DNA of 64,000 bases from Gluconobacter sp. Gdi. Lineage in GTDB: Bacteria > Pseudomonadota > Alphaproteobacteria > Acetobacterales > Acetobacteraceae. The stretch covers positions 1 through 64,000 of the forward strand of contig NZ_BLJQ01000009.1 in NCBI RefSeq assembly GCF_014132155.1, written 5' to 3'. The translations under genes were made by a program, and so were the position numbers. Every line of letters begins with the position of its first letter. Positions within the stretch are counted from its first letter, which is position 1. Below are positions 50,972 through 60,004 of this stretch, piece after piece. The notes beneath the pieces are model-generated. The model did no database searches and was not told the DNA's origin. It saw only the letters and a program-made list of their open reading frames with translations.

Positions 50972-51969
50972 GACTTTCTGCCATCCGTGCGCACGATGCG
51001 CACGCGCTGCTCGGAATGTTTGTCACCCAGACGCAATTCAGCGGCGGCAAACAGGCGGTCGACGATCATCCAGTCCTGCCGCACCCGGTAATTGACCAGT
51101 TCCGGCCCGCCATCGGCCCCCAGCACGAACAGGGGCGGCAGTTCCCCCTGCCCGATCCCCGACGGGAAGGCGATATAGACCTTGTGGCCGTCATCGAAGG
51201 CCCGGCCGGGCAGCCAGGGCGGTTTCCCGCCTTTCACTGGCTGGATGGCATAGCGGAAATTCAGCGAGTTCAGATCCAGCCCCGCATCCACCGGCGCTTC
51301 CTCGTCGGAGGCATCATCCCGCCGATGCAGCGCGATCAGATCGTCCTCGGGATAGTCCCACGACACCGACGCCATATAGGTCGCGGGCGTCGACCTCAGT
51401 TCGGCGAGGTAGGTCCGCCGGTCGGTGTTGACGATCAGGTTGGTGGTCAGATCCGGGCGTGTAGGCTTGACCAAGATATGCACGCGCTTCGTGGTTCCCG
51501 CTCCGCTCGACGTATCACCGACAATCCAGCGCACGGTATCACCCACCGCGACCGGCCCGGTGCCGACCAGCTTCTCGCCGGGCTGGAGCATGATGTCGGT
51601 GATCTCGCCTGGCGCGGCATAGACCTGATAGAGCGCTCCCGGACTGTAGGGATAAACCTGCACCGCGTTCACATAACCGGCCCGTGTCGGCTGGATGCGG
51701 GCGGCAAGATTGGCCTGGGTCACGCGCACGGCGGGATCGGCCGCTTCAGGCGCGAAGTGGACGCGCCGTAACGGTGGAAGCGGCTTGAGCTGGCCCGGCA
51801 GGGGAAGGATTTTCGGGACTTCCACGACCTGCACAGGCTTCGGTGGATCGGGCTGGCGTGTCGCCTGGGCCGCATCATCGTAGCGGATGACGGGCGGATG
51901 ATACTGCCCCGCGCAGGCGGACAGGGTGAGCAGCGCCAGTAGAACGGCGCGCATGACCATGCGGATCAT
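50968..51969 (-). CDS. trbG: TrbG, VirB9-like mating channel protein
   Basis: 333 residues with a lipoprotein-like signal (LALLTLSAC). Typical VirB9/TrbG parts: ANLAARIQPTRAGYVNAVQVYPYSPGALYQVYAAPGEITDIMLQPGEKL, GDTSSGAGTTKRVHILVKPTRPDLTTNLIVNTDRRTYLAELRS, and a C-terminal beta domain with PFVLGADGGPELVNYRVRQ-like content. It forms the outer-membrane part of the channel with TrbI. Overlaps trbI and trbF by four bases at each end. Confidence 0.93.
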   Translation of the reverse strand: MIRMVMRAVLLALLTLSACAGQYHPPVIRYDDAAQATRQPDPPKPVQVVEVPKILPLPGQLKPLPPLRRVHFAPEAADPAVRVTQANLAARIQPTRAGYVNAVQVYPYSPGALYQVYAAPGEITDIMLQPGEKLVGTGPVAVGDTVRWIVGDTSSGAGTTKRVHILVKPTRPDLTTNLIVNTDRRTYLAELRSTPATYMASVSWDYPEDDLIALHRRDDASDEEAPVDAGLDLNSLNFRYAIQPVKGGKPPWLPGRAFDDGHKVYIAFPSGIGQGELPPLFVLGADGGPELVNYRVRQDWMIVDRLFAAAELRLGDKHSEQRVRIVRTDGRKS

Positions 51970-52658
51970 TGTCCGAGTTCCTTCGACCAGTTGATGGCGG
52001 AGACGTAAATGCCAAGCGGGTTTTTCCGCAGATGATCGGCGTCACGCGGCGTGCGCAGAACAACCGACACGATGGCGGTCCAGCGTTCGGTGCCGGTGAA
52101 CGCTCCGTCGCGGTAATGGTGCTCGGTCCAGGCGACACGGAAACTTCCGGGGGAAGCCCGGATGACCGACGACACATCGACGTCGACCTGCTCGCGGCCA
52201 ATCTGCGAGAATGGATCATTCAGGCGCGCATAATCGTTCAGCGCCTGCGCCCCCGAAATAGTGGCAAAGTCGTAGGCCCGCAGCCAGTTATGGCGCACGA
52301 CCACCGCATCTGATGAAAGACCACGGACATCGCCGATAAACTGCGCCAGATACCAGGCAATCTGCGGATCGGTCGGTATGTAGCCCGCCGTCGCGGGAGC
52401 CACGACCTGCGCCTGGCCAAGCCGATCGACCTGCACCACCCATGGCACGACGGTGCCACGCACCGACTGCCAGACCAGACCGGCACCAAGGCCGGCGGAC
52501 AGAAACAGTGACCCGAACGCCATCAGACGCCAGTTGCGGGCCTGCACACGGGCGGAGCCGATGCGCTCGTCCCAGATCTGCGCTGCTTTCTGGTATGGGG
52601 TTACGGGCTCGGGCGTGATCCCGTAGCGGCTGGTGGAGCGACGGAACATCGTCCTCAT
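51966..52658 (-). CDS. trbF: TrbF, VirB8-like inner-membrane protein
   Basis: 230 residues. YQKAAQIWDERIGSARVQARNWRLMAFGSLFLSAGLGAGLVW covers the conserved TrbF N-terminus and single membrane helix (about 47-68), followed by the periplasmic NTF2-like domain with VPWVVQVDRLGQAQVVAPA, IAWYLAQFIGDVRGLSSDAVVVRHNWLRAYDF and a last NPLGIYVSAINWSKELG. It links the ATPases to the channel. Overlaps trbG and the trbL frame by four bases. Confidence 0.93.
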   Translation of the reverse strand: MRTMFRRSTSRYGITPEPVTPYQKAAQIWDERIGSARVQARNWRLMAFGSLFLSAGLGAGLVWQSVRGTVVPWVVQVDRLGQAQVVAPATAGYIPTDPQIAWYLAQFIGDVRGLSSDAVVVRHNWLRAYDFATISGAQALNDYARLNDPFSQIGREQVDVDVSSVIRASPGSFRVAWTEHHYRDGAFTGTERWTAIVSVVLRTPRDADHLRKNPLGIYVSAINWSKELGQ

Positions 52659-54065
52659 TCCTTTTCCGAGAGATCAATGCTGGAACTTCCGCCGCCGCCA
52701 TCGGCGGAACGGATGACATGCGCGGCTTCGGCGGCATGGGTGGCTGCGTTACGGCGCTTCATGCTCCGCGCCCAGCGGGGTGGCTGACCGTCGGGACCGC
52801 TGCTTTCTAGACCACCATCCGCTGGGCCGCCGCCGTTACCGGACGGACCACCAGACTGCCCGCCGTTCGCATCGGACGATGTCCCACCTGTGAAGCGTCC
52901 GCCCGTCGCGGTAAAAGCGCCTCGCGCGCCCTCGCCGTAGCTCTGCTTCATGGCGGTCGCCGCAGACGACATTTTGCTCTTCACGGCATTCGCGGCAGCA
53001 CTGCCCGGCGCCCGGGCGACACCGCCCAGCCCGGCTGCCATGCGGGCACCGGCACTTTCGCCAGCGGCATTCATGGCACCCATCGAATAAGCCGTGTTCG
53101 CCGCACCTGCGATCGCGGCCCCGCCCCGCGCGGCGGCTGCCGTCGCGCCCACGGCCGCAGCCCCACCAGAGGCAACCGCTCCAACGCCAGCCACGGCCGT
53201 TGCCCCCATCGCGCCAACCGCCATGCCGGTGCCGACAGCGGCGCCAGCGCCAAGCTGTGGCGCGCCGGAGATCAGACCATTGGCGATGCTGCCGCCCAAA
53301 ATGGACAGACCGACGATAGCGAGGGACGCCAGTACCACTGACGTTGCCTGTCCGACGGTGGGCACAGCATCGCCATAAGAGGTCGTAAACTGCCGGAATA
53401 ATACAGACGCGATGCCGGAGATCACCGCCAGCACCATCACCTTCACGCCCGATGACACGACATTGCCCAGCACCTTCTCCGCCAGGAAGGCCGTCCGGTT
53501 GAACAGGGCAAACGGGATCAGCACGAAACCGGCGAGGCTGGTCAGCTTGAACTCGATCAGCGCCACGAAAAGCTGCACGGCAAGGATGAAGAACGCGGCG
53601 AGCACGATCAGCCAGGACAGGCAGAGCACGAAGATCTGGATAAAGTTCTTGAAGAAGGCCACCGGACCCAAAAGGTTGTGGACAGAGTCCAGCAGTGGCT
53701 GGGCCGCATCAAACCCGGTCGCGGCCAGTCGACCGGGGCGGAGGAAATCCGACAATGTCAGATTGCCGCCCCCAGCCTTCAGGCCCATGGCGGCGAAGCT
53801 GTCAAACACCACCTTCGCCAGATGGTCGAAATTGTTGATCAGGAATGCGAAGAACCCGATATACAGTGGTCTTCTTCACCAGACGCTGGATGATGTCCTC
53901 ATCCGCTGCCCACGCCCAGAACAGCCCGGCCAGTGCGATGTCGAGCACGGACAACGACCCCGCCAGCGAAACAACGTTTCCTTTCAGCAGACCGAAGCCG
54001 CTGTCGATCGTGGTCGTGAAGGTGTTCAGGAAAGTGTCGATAACGCCGACATCATTGGTGGCCAT
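52655..54065 (-). pseudogene. trbL: trbL with a single-base frameshift
   Basis: The N-terminal part (54065 down to about 53868) reads MATNDVGVIDTFLNTFTTTIDSGFGLL and LFWAWAADEDIIQRLVKKT, then drifts to a stop near 53802. In the next frame the normal sequence continues at once (YIGFFAFLINNFDHLAKVVF), down to 52655. One extra base, most simply T at 53867 on the plus strand, restores the TrbL reading. The rest is normal TrbL: five or so membrane helices, then a Gly/Ala-rich tail. TrbL is the VirB6-like polytopic channel protein needed for mating. The lesion should abolish function unless it is a sequencing error or a programmed shift. Confidence 0.85.
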
Positions 54066-54070
54066 GACCG

Positions 54071-54808
54071 TCAGTTCCCGCCGCTGCCGAACATAGACAC
54101 CGTGCCAGGCACATAGGCGTCGTGCAGCGAGAAATGCTGATACTGCGCATCGCTTTCCGCTTCCGCCGCAGCATCACGTGCCTGTTGCAGAGCCGTGGCG
54201 CGACCGTTGGCGGCCAGTTCCGCCTGAATGTCAGATAGCTGACGGGATTGCAGGGCCAGAAGCTGGTTTCCGGCCTGCGCCGCCTGCAACGCCCCGGTTG
54301 ACGTCTGGCTGGCCGAGACCAGTTGCGTCATGGCGCTGCTGTCGCTCGGGATGTTTCCGACCACGCGGGCCTGCAATTTCAGGGCATCCTCAAACCCGCC
54401 AACGGAATTCTGCCAGCGTGTCTGTGCCTGACCGAACAGGGCGCTGTCGGACATGCCCGAGGACACGGACGTGTACGCCTGCTGATACTGCTGCTCAACG
54501 GACTGGACGCTGTAGGCGATGTTCTGCGCCTGTGCGAGCAATGCCGTGGTCTGGGAAACCGTTGATTGCAACGTCGACAATGTCGAAAGCGGCAGGCTCG
54601 CCAGATTACGTCCCTGATTGACCAGCATCTGGGCCTGATTGGCGAGAGAGGTGATCTGGTTGTCGATCTGCTGGAGTGTGCGGGCCGCGATCAGCACATT
54701 CTGGACGTGGTTCGCACCATCATAGACCGCCCATTGCGCGTGGGCAGGTGGAGAAGATGAAACCGTAAAAGTAATGACCATAACGGCAGGAATCAGACGA
54801 TATCTCAC
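54071..54808 (-). CDS. trbJ: TrbJ, VirB5-like secreted transfer protein
   Basis: 245 residues, start GTG 54808 in a GTGA overlap with trbE. A signal peptide (LIPAVMVITFTVSSSPPAHAQ) precedes QWAVYDGANHVQNVLIAARTLQQIDNQITSLANQAQMLVNQGRNL, the TrbJ hallmark. The protein is almost all coiled-coil and helical. TrbJ sits at the pilus tip or adhesion step of mating. A trbK-like entry-exclusion gene, often found next to trbJ, is absent: only five bases separate trbJ from trbL. Confidence 0.92.
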   Translation of the reverse strand: MRYRLIPAVMVITFTVSSSPPAHAQWAVYDGANHVQNVLIAARTLQQIDNQITSLANQAQMLVNQGRNLASLPLSTLSTLQSTVSQTTALLAQAQNIAYSVQSVEQQYQQAYTSVSSGMSDSALFGQAQTRWQNSVGGFEDALKLQARVVGNIPSDSSAMTQLVSASQTSTGALQAAQAGNQLLALQSRQLSDIQAELAANGRATALQQARDAAAEAESDAQYQHFSLHDAYVPGTVSMFGSGGN

Positions 54809-57237
54809 GGCACGCCCCCTTCCCGCAGAAGGTCCGCCGCCCACATGACACCACGTGCTTCGAACCACGCAGGCAGGAAACCATCCCGCCCGTGCTTGGT
54901 CAGCACGCTATCGATCAGTCGATGATCGTCCTTGCCGGACGCGGCACACAACGCCAGCGCCACCGGACCGAGACCCAGTTCGAACAACCGGTTTCCCCGC
55001 TGGGTCTGGCAATAATACTCCCGCTTGGACGCCGCGCGGGCGATGATGGCGATCTGCCGGTCGTTCAGACCGAAATCCCGATAGAGCGCCATGATCTGTG
55101 GCTCGATGGCGCGCTCGTTGGGCAGGAATATCCGCGTGGGGCAGCTTTCCACCACCGCTGGCGCGATCGGCGAGTTGGCAATGTCTGACAGGCTTTGCGT
55201 GGCGAAAATCACTGACGCATTCTTCTTGCGCAGCGTTTTCAGCCATTCCCGGAGTTGTCCGGCGAAATCACCGTCATCGAGCACCAGCCAGCCCTCATCG
55301 ATGACCAGCAGCGTCGGGCGGCCATCCAGACGGCCTTCAATGCGGTGGAACAGGTAGGCGAGACCCGAAGACGCGGCGCCTGAGCCGATCAGGCCCTCGG
55401 TTTCGAAAACGACGACGTCGGCGTCACCGAGCCGTTCGATATCGACATCGAGCAGGCGACCATAGGGGCCACCCAGACAGTAAGGCGCCAATGCCTGCTT
55501 CAGCGCGTTGGACTGGAGCAATGCCACCAGACCGGACAGGGTCCGTTCACCAACGGGCGAAGATGCAAGCGAATTCAGGGCGGACCAGAGGTGAGACTTC
55601 ACCTCGGGGGTGAGCGGCACCCTTTCGCCCATCAGAATCTGACCCAGCCATTCCATGGCCCATTTCCGTTCGTCCGGATCATCGATCGACGCCAGCGGCT
55701 GAAGGGCGACGGCGGCGGTTTCTATGTCGCCGTCCGACAACCCGCCCCCGAGATCGTGCCAGTCGCCACCCATCGCCAACGTCGCCGCGCGCATGGAACC
55801 GCCAAAATCGAAGGCGAAAACCTGTGATCCCGCGTAACGACGGAATTGAAGCGCCATAAGGGCCAGCAACACCGACTTCCCCGCCCCCGTTGGCCCGGCG
55901 ATCAGGGTATGACCAACATCCCCGACATGCAGGGAAAACCGGAAGGGTGTCGCCCCCGCCGTCCTGCCGTAGAACAGCGGCGGAGCCCTGAAATGCCCGT
56001 CCTGCTCCGCCCCCGCCCAGACGGCGGAGAGTGGAATCATATGCGCCAGATTCAGGGTCGAAACCGGGGGCTGGCGGACATTGGCGTAGACATGGCCGGG
56101 CAAAGATCCCAACCATGCTTCCACGGCATTCAAGCTTTCCGCCATGCAGGTGAAATCGCGACCCTGAATGATCTTTTCCACAAGCCGCAGCTTCTCGGCC
56201 GCGATGCTGGCGCTGCCATCCCAGACCGTGACAGTCGCGGTGATGTACGCCTGCCCGACATCGTCGGCGCCAAGGGATTGCAGGGCCAGATCGGCGTCGG
56301 TAGCCTTATTGGCGGCATCGTTATCCACGAGAACCGACGCCTCGTTGGTCATCACCTCCCGAACAATCGCTGCAATACTCTTGCGCTTTGCGAACCATTG
56401 GCGACGGATTTTTGTTAGAACCTTCGTGGCATCGGTCTTATCGAGCAGGATGGTACGGGTGGACCAGCGGTAGGGCATAGCCAGCCGGTTCAGGTCATCC
56501 AGAATTCCGGGGAAAGTCCGGCTGGGGAAACCCGTGATCGTCAGCGTCTTGAGGAAAGCATCACCAAGTTTCGGCTCCAGACCGCCCGCCAGCGGCTGGT
56601 CCACCAGCAGCGCATCGAGGTGCATCGGGATTTCCGGCACCCTGACGCGCTGGTTCCGGGTGGAAATGGTCGAATGGAGATAGGTCAGCGTCTCGCCGTC
56701 ATCGAGCCAAACTGCCTCGGGCATGAAGACGTCCAGCAGGGCCAGCATCCGGTCCGTGTGATCCACGAACGCATGAAGCATTCCATGCGGATCAGGCCCC
56801 TCGCGCTCCCTGCCCTCATACAGAAAACGCTCGGCCCGGCCTGATGATTCTGCTGGCGGTAGCCAGACCAGGGTGACGAAATACCGGCTCTCGAAATGCG
56901 CGCCCTCATCCTCGAACTGTTCGCGCCGTTCGAGATCGACCATCTGGCTGGCCGCATCAGGAAAGTCGCTCTCGGGATAGAGCGTGGCCGGCACGCGCTG
57001 GGCCTCCACGAACACCGCCCAGCCGGAACCGAGCCGGCGCAGGGCGTTGTTCAGGCGTCCCGTGACACCGACAAGTTCGGCCGGTGTGGCGCTGTCCAGA
57101 TCTGGGCCACGTATCTTTGCCGTGCGCTGGAAGGAACCATCCTTGTTCAGGACAACGCCTTTCTCAACCAGGGCCGCCCATGGGAGAAAATCTGACAGGA
57201 GGGCAGCACGATTACGATATTCGCCAAGGGACATCAT
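54805..57237 (-). CDS. trbE: TrbE, VirB4-like mating ATPase
   Basis: 810 residues. The N-terminal CagE/TrbE/VirB4 domain begins MMSLGEYRNRAALLSDFLPWAALVEKGVVLNKDGSFQRTAKIRGPD. The ATPase domain has Walker A GPTGAGKSVLL (about residue 447), Walker B VLVIDEGWLVL (residues 636-646), and KKNASVIFATQSLSDI after it. It powers pilus assembly at the inner membrane. 12 bp separate it from trbD; it overlaps trbJ. Full length and intact. Confidence 0.95.
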   Translation of the reverse strand: MMSLGEYRNRAALLSDFLPWAALVEKGVVLNKDGSFQRTAKIRGPDLDSATPAELVGVTGRLNNALRRLGSGWAVFVEAQRVPATLYPESDFPDAASQMVDLERREQFEDEGAHFESRYFVTLVWLPPAESSGRAERFLYEGREREGPDPHGMLHAFVDHTDRMLALLDVFMPEAVWLDDGETLTYLHSTISTRNQRVRVPEIPMHLDALLVDQPLAGGLEPKLGDAFLKTLTITGFPSRTFPGILDDLNRLAMPYRWSTRTILLDKTDATKVLTKIRRQWFAKRKSIAAIVREVMTNEASVLVDNDAANKATDADLALQSLGADDVGQAYITATVTVWDGSASIAAEKLRLVEKIIQGRDFTCMAESLNAVEAWLGSLPGHVYANVRQPPVSTLNLAHMIPLSAVWAGAEQDGHFRAPPLFYGRTAGATPFRFSLHVGDVGHTLIAGPTGAGKSVLLALMALQFRRYAGSQVFAFDFGGSMRAATLAMGGDWHDLGGGLSDGDIETAAVALQPLASIDDPDERKWAMEWLGQILMGERVPLTPEVKSHLWSALNSLASSPVGERTLSGLVALLQSNALKQALAPYCLGGPYGRLLDVDIERLGDADVVVFETEGLIGSGAASSGLAYLFHRIEGRLDGRPTLLVIDEGWLVLDDGDFAGQLREWLKTLRKKNASVIFATQSLSDIANSPIAPAVVESCPTRIFLPNERAIEPQIMALYRDFGLNDRQIAIIARAASKREYYCQTQRGNRLFELGLGPVALALCAASGKDDHRLIDSVLTKHGRDGFLPAWFEARGVMWAADLLREGGVP

Positions 57238-57249
57238 CGCCCTACCCTC

Positions 57250-57528
57250 CTATGCCCGCAGCCAGGCGGGGTAGCGGAGATGCCGCCGTCCGACCTCGAC
57301 GAACAGCGGATCGCGTTTGGCACCCCAAACCGCGAGGCTATGCCCCACGATCCAGAATACCGCCCCGACCAGCCAGAGCCGCAGACCCAGCGAGATCGCG
57401 GCGCCCAGCGTGCCATTGGCGATCGCCAGGGTACGAGGAGCGCCGCCCAGCAGGATGGGATCGGTCAGCGAGCGATGCACCGGGACATGAAAGCCCGGCA
57501 CCGCGTCATCGTCATATCCGGCGCCCAT
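57250..57528 (-). CDS. trbD: TrbD, VirB3-like membrane protein
   Basis: 92 residues from ATG 57528 (overlapping the trbC stop, TGATG). VPGFHVPVHRSLTDPILLGGAPRTLAIANGTLGAAISLGLRLWLVGAVFW shows the TrbD/VirB3 pattern of a conserved HRSLT-P-ILLGG start and two membrane helices. The C-terminal HSLAVWGAKRDPLFVEVGRRHL is also conserved. It works beside TrbE at the inner membrane. Confidence 0.92.
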   Translation of the reverse strand: MGAGYDDDAVPGFHVPVHRSLTDPILLGGAPRTLAIANGTLGAAISLGLRLWLVGAVFWIVGHSLAVWGAKRDPLFVEVGRRHLRYPAWLRA

Positions 57529-57857
57529 CAGATCAGCGCTCCACCGCTGAAGCTGAAGAACGACAGGAAGAACGAGCTGGCCGCAAAAGCGATGGACAGG
57601 CCGAAGACGATCTGGATCAGGCGGCGGAAGCCGCCGGATGTTTCCCCAAACGCCAGCGTCAGGCCGGTCACGGTGATGATGATCACCGACACGATACGCG
57701 CTACCGGTCCCTGCACGGATTCCAGAATCTGGTTGAGCGGTTCCTCCCACGGCATGTCCGATCCGGACGCCAAGGCCGAGGAGCACCATGCGATGGACAG
57801 CAGCACGGCGGAAAAGACAGGCGCGTGCCGACGCACGCGGAACAGCGTGATGTTCAT
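57528..57857 (-). CDS. trbC: TrbC, VirB2-like pilin
   Basis: 109 residues from ATG 57857. A signal peptide (about residues 1-31, SAVLLSIAWCSSALASGSD) is followed by MPWEEPLNQILESVQGPVARIVSVIIITVTGLTLAFGETSGGFRRLIQIVFGLSIAFAASSF, the two-helix TrbC pilin. Propilin would be cleaved and, in related systems, cyclised. It overlaps trbB by four bases and trbD by one. Confidence 0.92.
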   Translation of the reverse strand: MNITLFRVRRHAPVFSAVLLSIAWCSSALASGSDMPWEEPLNQILESVQGPVARIVSVIIITVTGLTLAFGETSGGFRRLIQIVFGLSIAFAASSFFLSFFSFSGGALI

Positions 57858-58831
57858 TGGAAATCTCCATCGGTATCGATTGAATGAATGCGATAGGCGC
57901 CTGTGGCGGGGTCGAGCCCGTCCACGGTGGCGAGTTCGGACAACCGGCGCTGTGTGCCTCGCCCCGACAGGACAGCGATCACGTCGATCGTCTCGGCGAT
58001 CAGCGCGCGGGGCACGGTGACGACGATTTCCTGGATCAACTGCTCCATGCGATGCAGCGCACCGATGGCGGTGCCGGCATGCAGCGTGCCAATCCCACCG
58101 GGATGGCCCGTGCCCCACGCCTTGAGCAGATCCAGTGCTTCGGGACCGCGCACCTCGCCGATGGGAATACGGTCAGGTCGCAGACGCAGGGCCGAGCGCA
58201 CCAGTTCGGATAGGGTCACGATGCCGTCCCTTGTGCGGAGCGACACGAGATTGGGGGCCGCGCATTGCAGTTCGCGCGTGTCCTCGATCAGCACGACACG
58301 GTCGGAAGTTTTTGCAACCTCGGCCAGAAGGGCATTGACCAGCGTGGTTTTGCCGGTGGATGTACCACCCGCGACCAGGATGTTTTTCCTGTTCGAGACT
58401 GCCTCACGCAGGAAACTGGCCTGGGCATCAGTCATGATCCCGGCCGCGACATAATCATCGAGAGTGAACACGGCGACGGCGGGTTTGCGGATCGCGAAAC
58501 TCGGGGCTGTCACCACGGGTGGCAACAGTCCCTCGAACCGTTCCCCGGTCGGCAGCTCGGCCGAGACGCGTGGGGCCGCGTCATGCACCTCCGCCCCGAC
58601 ATGATGCGCGACCAGACGCACGATGCGCTCGGCATCGGCGGGCGTGATGGTTTCACCCGTGTCAGACAGCCCTTCGGACAGCCGGTCGATCCACAGCCGC
58701 CCGTCGGGATTGAGCATGACCTCGACGACGGCCGGATCGGCAAGGTGCGCTGCGATCGCCGGTCCCATCGCCGTGCGCAGCATTGAGATGCCGCGTGCCT
58801 GACTGTCCGAATTATGATGCGAAACCACCAT
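57854..58831 (-). CDS. trbB: TrbB, VirB11-like ATPase
   Basis: 325 residues. Domain 1: [38 protein letters not shown]. ATPase domain: Walker [15 protein letters not shown], Asp box [12 protein letters not shown], and [39 protein letters not shown]. It forms a hexameric motor on the inner face of the membrane. First of the trb genes, following copG in the usual order, but with a 200-bp gap and an orphan gene between them. An inner ATG at 58783 is another possible start. Confidence 0.95.
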   Translation of the reverse strand: MVVSHHNSDSQARGISMLRTAMGPAIAAHLADPAVVEVMLNPDGRLWIDRLSEGLSDTGETITPADAERIVRLVAHHVGAEVHDAAPRVSAELPTGERFEGLLPPVVTAPSFAIRKPAVAVFTLDDYVAAGIMTDAQASFLREAVSNRKNILVAGGTSTGKTTLVNALLAEVAKTSDRVVLIEDTRELQCAAPNLVSLRTRDGIVTLSELVRSALRLRPDRIPIGEVRGPEALDLLKAWGTGHPGGIGTLHAGTAIGALHRMEQLIQEIVVTVPRALIAETIDVIAVLSGRGTQRRLSELATVDGLDPATGAYRIHSIDTDGDFQ

Positions 58832-59030
58832 CTGCCCCCCGCTCGAACGGGACCGGAACAGATGGTCCCCGCATGGGGATAATTAAAAAAGGCCGATTTC
58901 AGCTCGTTTCAACAGCTATTGCGAACCGTGCGGCAATAGCGAAGAAACGGCGGCAATCGGCAGAATTAAAAATTCATTAAAGCAAATTTTTAGAAGGCCT
59001 AGATATTATCACAAAACTCATCATAGTATT

Positions 59031-59480
59031 TTATGGACAGCCCGAGAAAGTTAGTGTTTTTTTCGATAAGCTAGTCAATTCTGCCAATGATTTCGTTCTG
59101 TCACTACAATATCCAGTGCAAGGCTTAACAAACAACCAAGAAGAAGCCTCTTGGGCAGATTCAGCGATAAGCGATGCATGAAGAATATAGGTGGCATCAG
59201 ATATTCTCACGTCAAAATGCATTGCGCGATTATAAGATGCTTCATTGGGATGCAGAACAACATAAACCTGAATGTTTGTTGATCCAGACATTGCACACTT
59301 TTTGTAAGGAAATGTCAAAGCAGGATCATCACAATCCAAATTATTAGTAGATGATAATTTTTCTAAATATGTATAAATTTCCTGAGATTGGCCTTCAAAG
59401 GCATTTTTAATGATTTCGACGAGTTCCTCCCTGATTCTCAATTCCTCATGAACATCATGTCTATCATATAAAGTTGGCAT
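59031..59480 (-). CDS. AT-rich orphan gene between trbB and copG, unknown
   Basis: 149 residues. No family is recognised: N-terminal HDVHEELRIREELVEIIKNAFEGQSQEIYTYLEKL is helical, the middle has Cys residues in NNLDCDD and YKKCAMSGSTN, and there is a beta-like stretch (IQVYVVLHPNEASYNRAMHFDVRIS). No signal peptide or membrane helix. Codon use and composition are far more AT-rich than the flanking trb genes, and the flanking gaps (58832-59030, 59481-59560) are AT-rich too, so this looks like a separate insertion. A small cargo or regulatory protein is possible; I cannot say more. Confidence 0.65.
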   Translation of the reverse strand: MPTLYDRHDVHEELRIREELVEIIKNAFEGQSQEIYTYLEKLSSTNNLDCDDPALTFPYKKCAMSGSTNIQVYVVLHPNEASYNRAMHFDVRISDATYILHASLIAESAQEASSWLFVKPCTGYCSDRTKSLAELTSLSKKTLTFSGCP

Positions 59481-59560
59481 TTTATTACCTTTCTGATGGT
59501 CGAATACGAATACATATTCTTCTACAATATATCCTAGAAAAATATTGAATATTTTCCATC

Positions 59561-60004
59561 CTATCCACTATTTCCATCACGGCGAGTATCTATATCACGC
59601 GACAACTCCCTGAGAAACCGATCTCCCGTCGCCAGTTTCCGCCCTAGCGATTGCAGGAACCCCTCGAACCGCTCGACACCTTTCGCCCTGGCAGATGCTT
59701 GGGCACTGTCAGGCAATGGCGGGGTGACGGTCAGCCAGAAGCGGATGAACAGTGCCAGCGTCTCGCCCATAATGGCGAGGTCTTCGTCCATCCCGCCGAT
59801 CTGGCGATCGATCCTGTCCATACGGCGGGCGAACACCGCCTCCAGTCGCTCCGATGCGTCAGCCGAGAGAAAGGAAGCGACAGCGACCTCAATCACCGCC
59901 GACTTCGAGACGTTGCGCCGCAGCGGCAGCGCTTCCGCCTGTTTCAGAAGCTCGGGCTCGAAATACACATTCATGCGGGTCTTGCTCGACATGGGCATCC
60001 TCAC
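59561..60004 (-). CDS. CopG-family ribbon-helix-helix protein
   Basis: 147 residues. N-terminal ribbon-helix-helix: KTRMNVYFEPELLKQAEALPLRRNVSKSAVIEVAVASFLS. The rest (ERLEAVFARRMDRIDRQIGGMDEDLAIMGETLALFIRFWLTVTPPLP) is a conserved helical extension of the CopG-like proteins seen between traG and trbB. It probably controls transcription of the transfer genes or takes part in relaxosome function. It overlaps traG by four bases (ATGA). Confidence 0.9.
   Translation of the reverse strand: MRMPMSSKTRMNVYFEPELLKQAEALPLRRNVSKSAVIEVAVASFLSADASERLEAVFARRMDRIDRQIGGMDEDLAIMGETLALFIRFWLTVTPPLPDSAQASARAKGVERFEGFLQSLGRKLATGDRFLRELSRDIDTRRDGNSG

Noticed and set aside
53412-54116. Long plus-strand frame opposite trbL
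   Set aside because: It is the complement of a membrane-protein gene in a GC-rich region; no ribosome-binding site and no domain.
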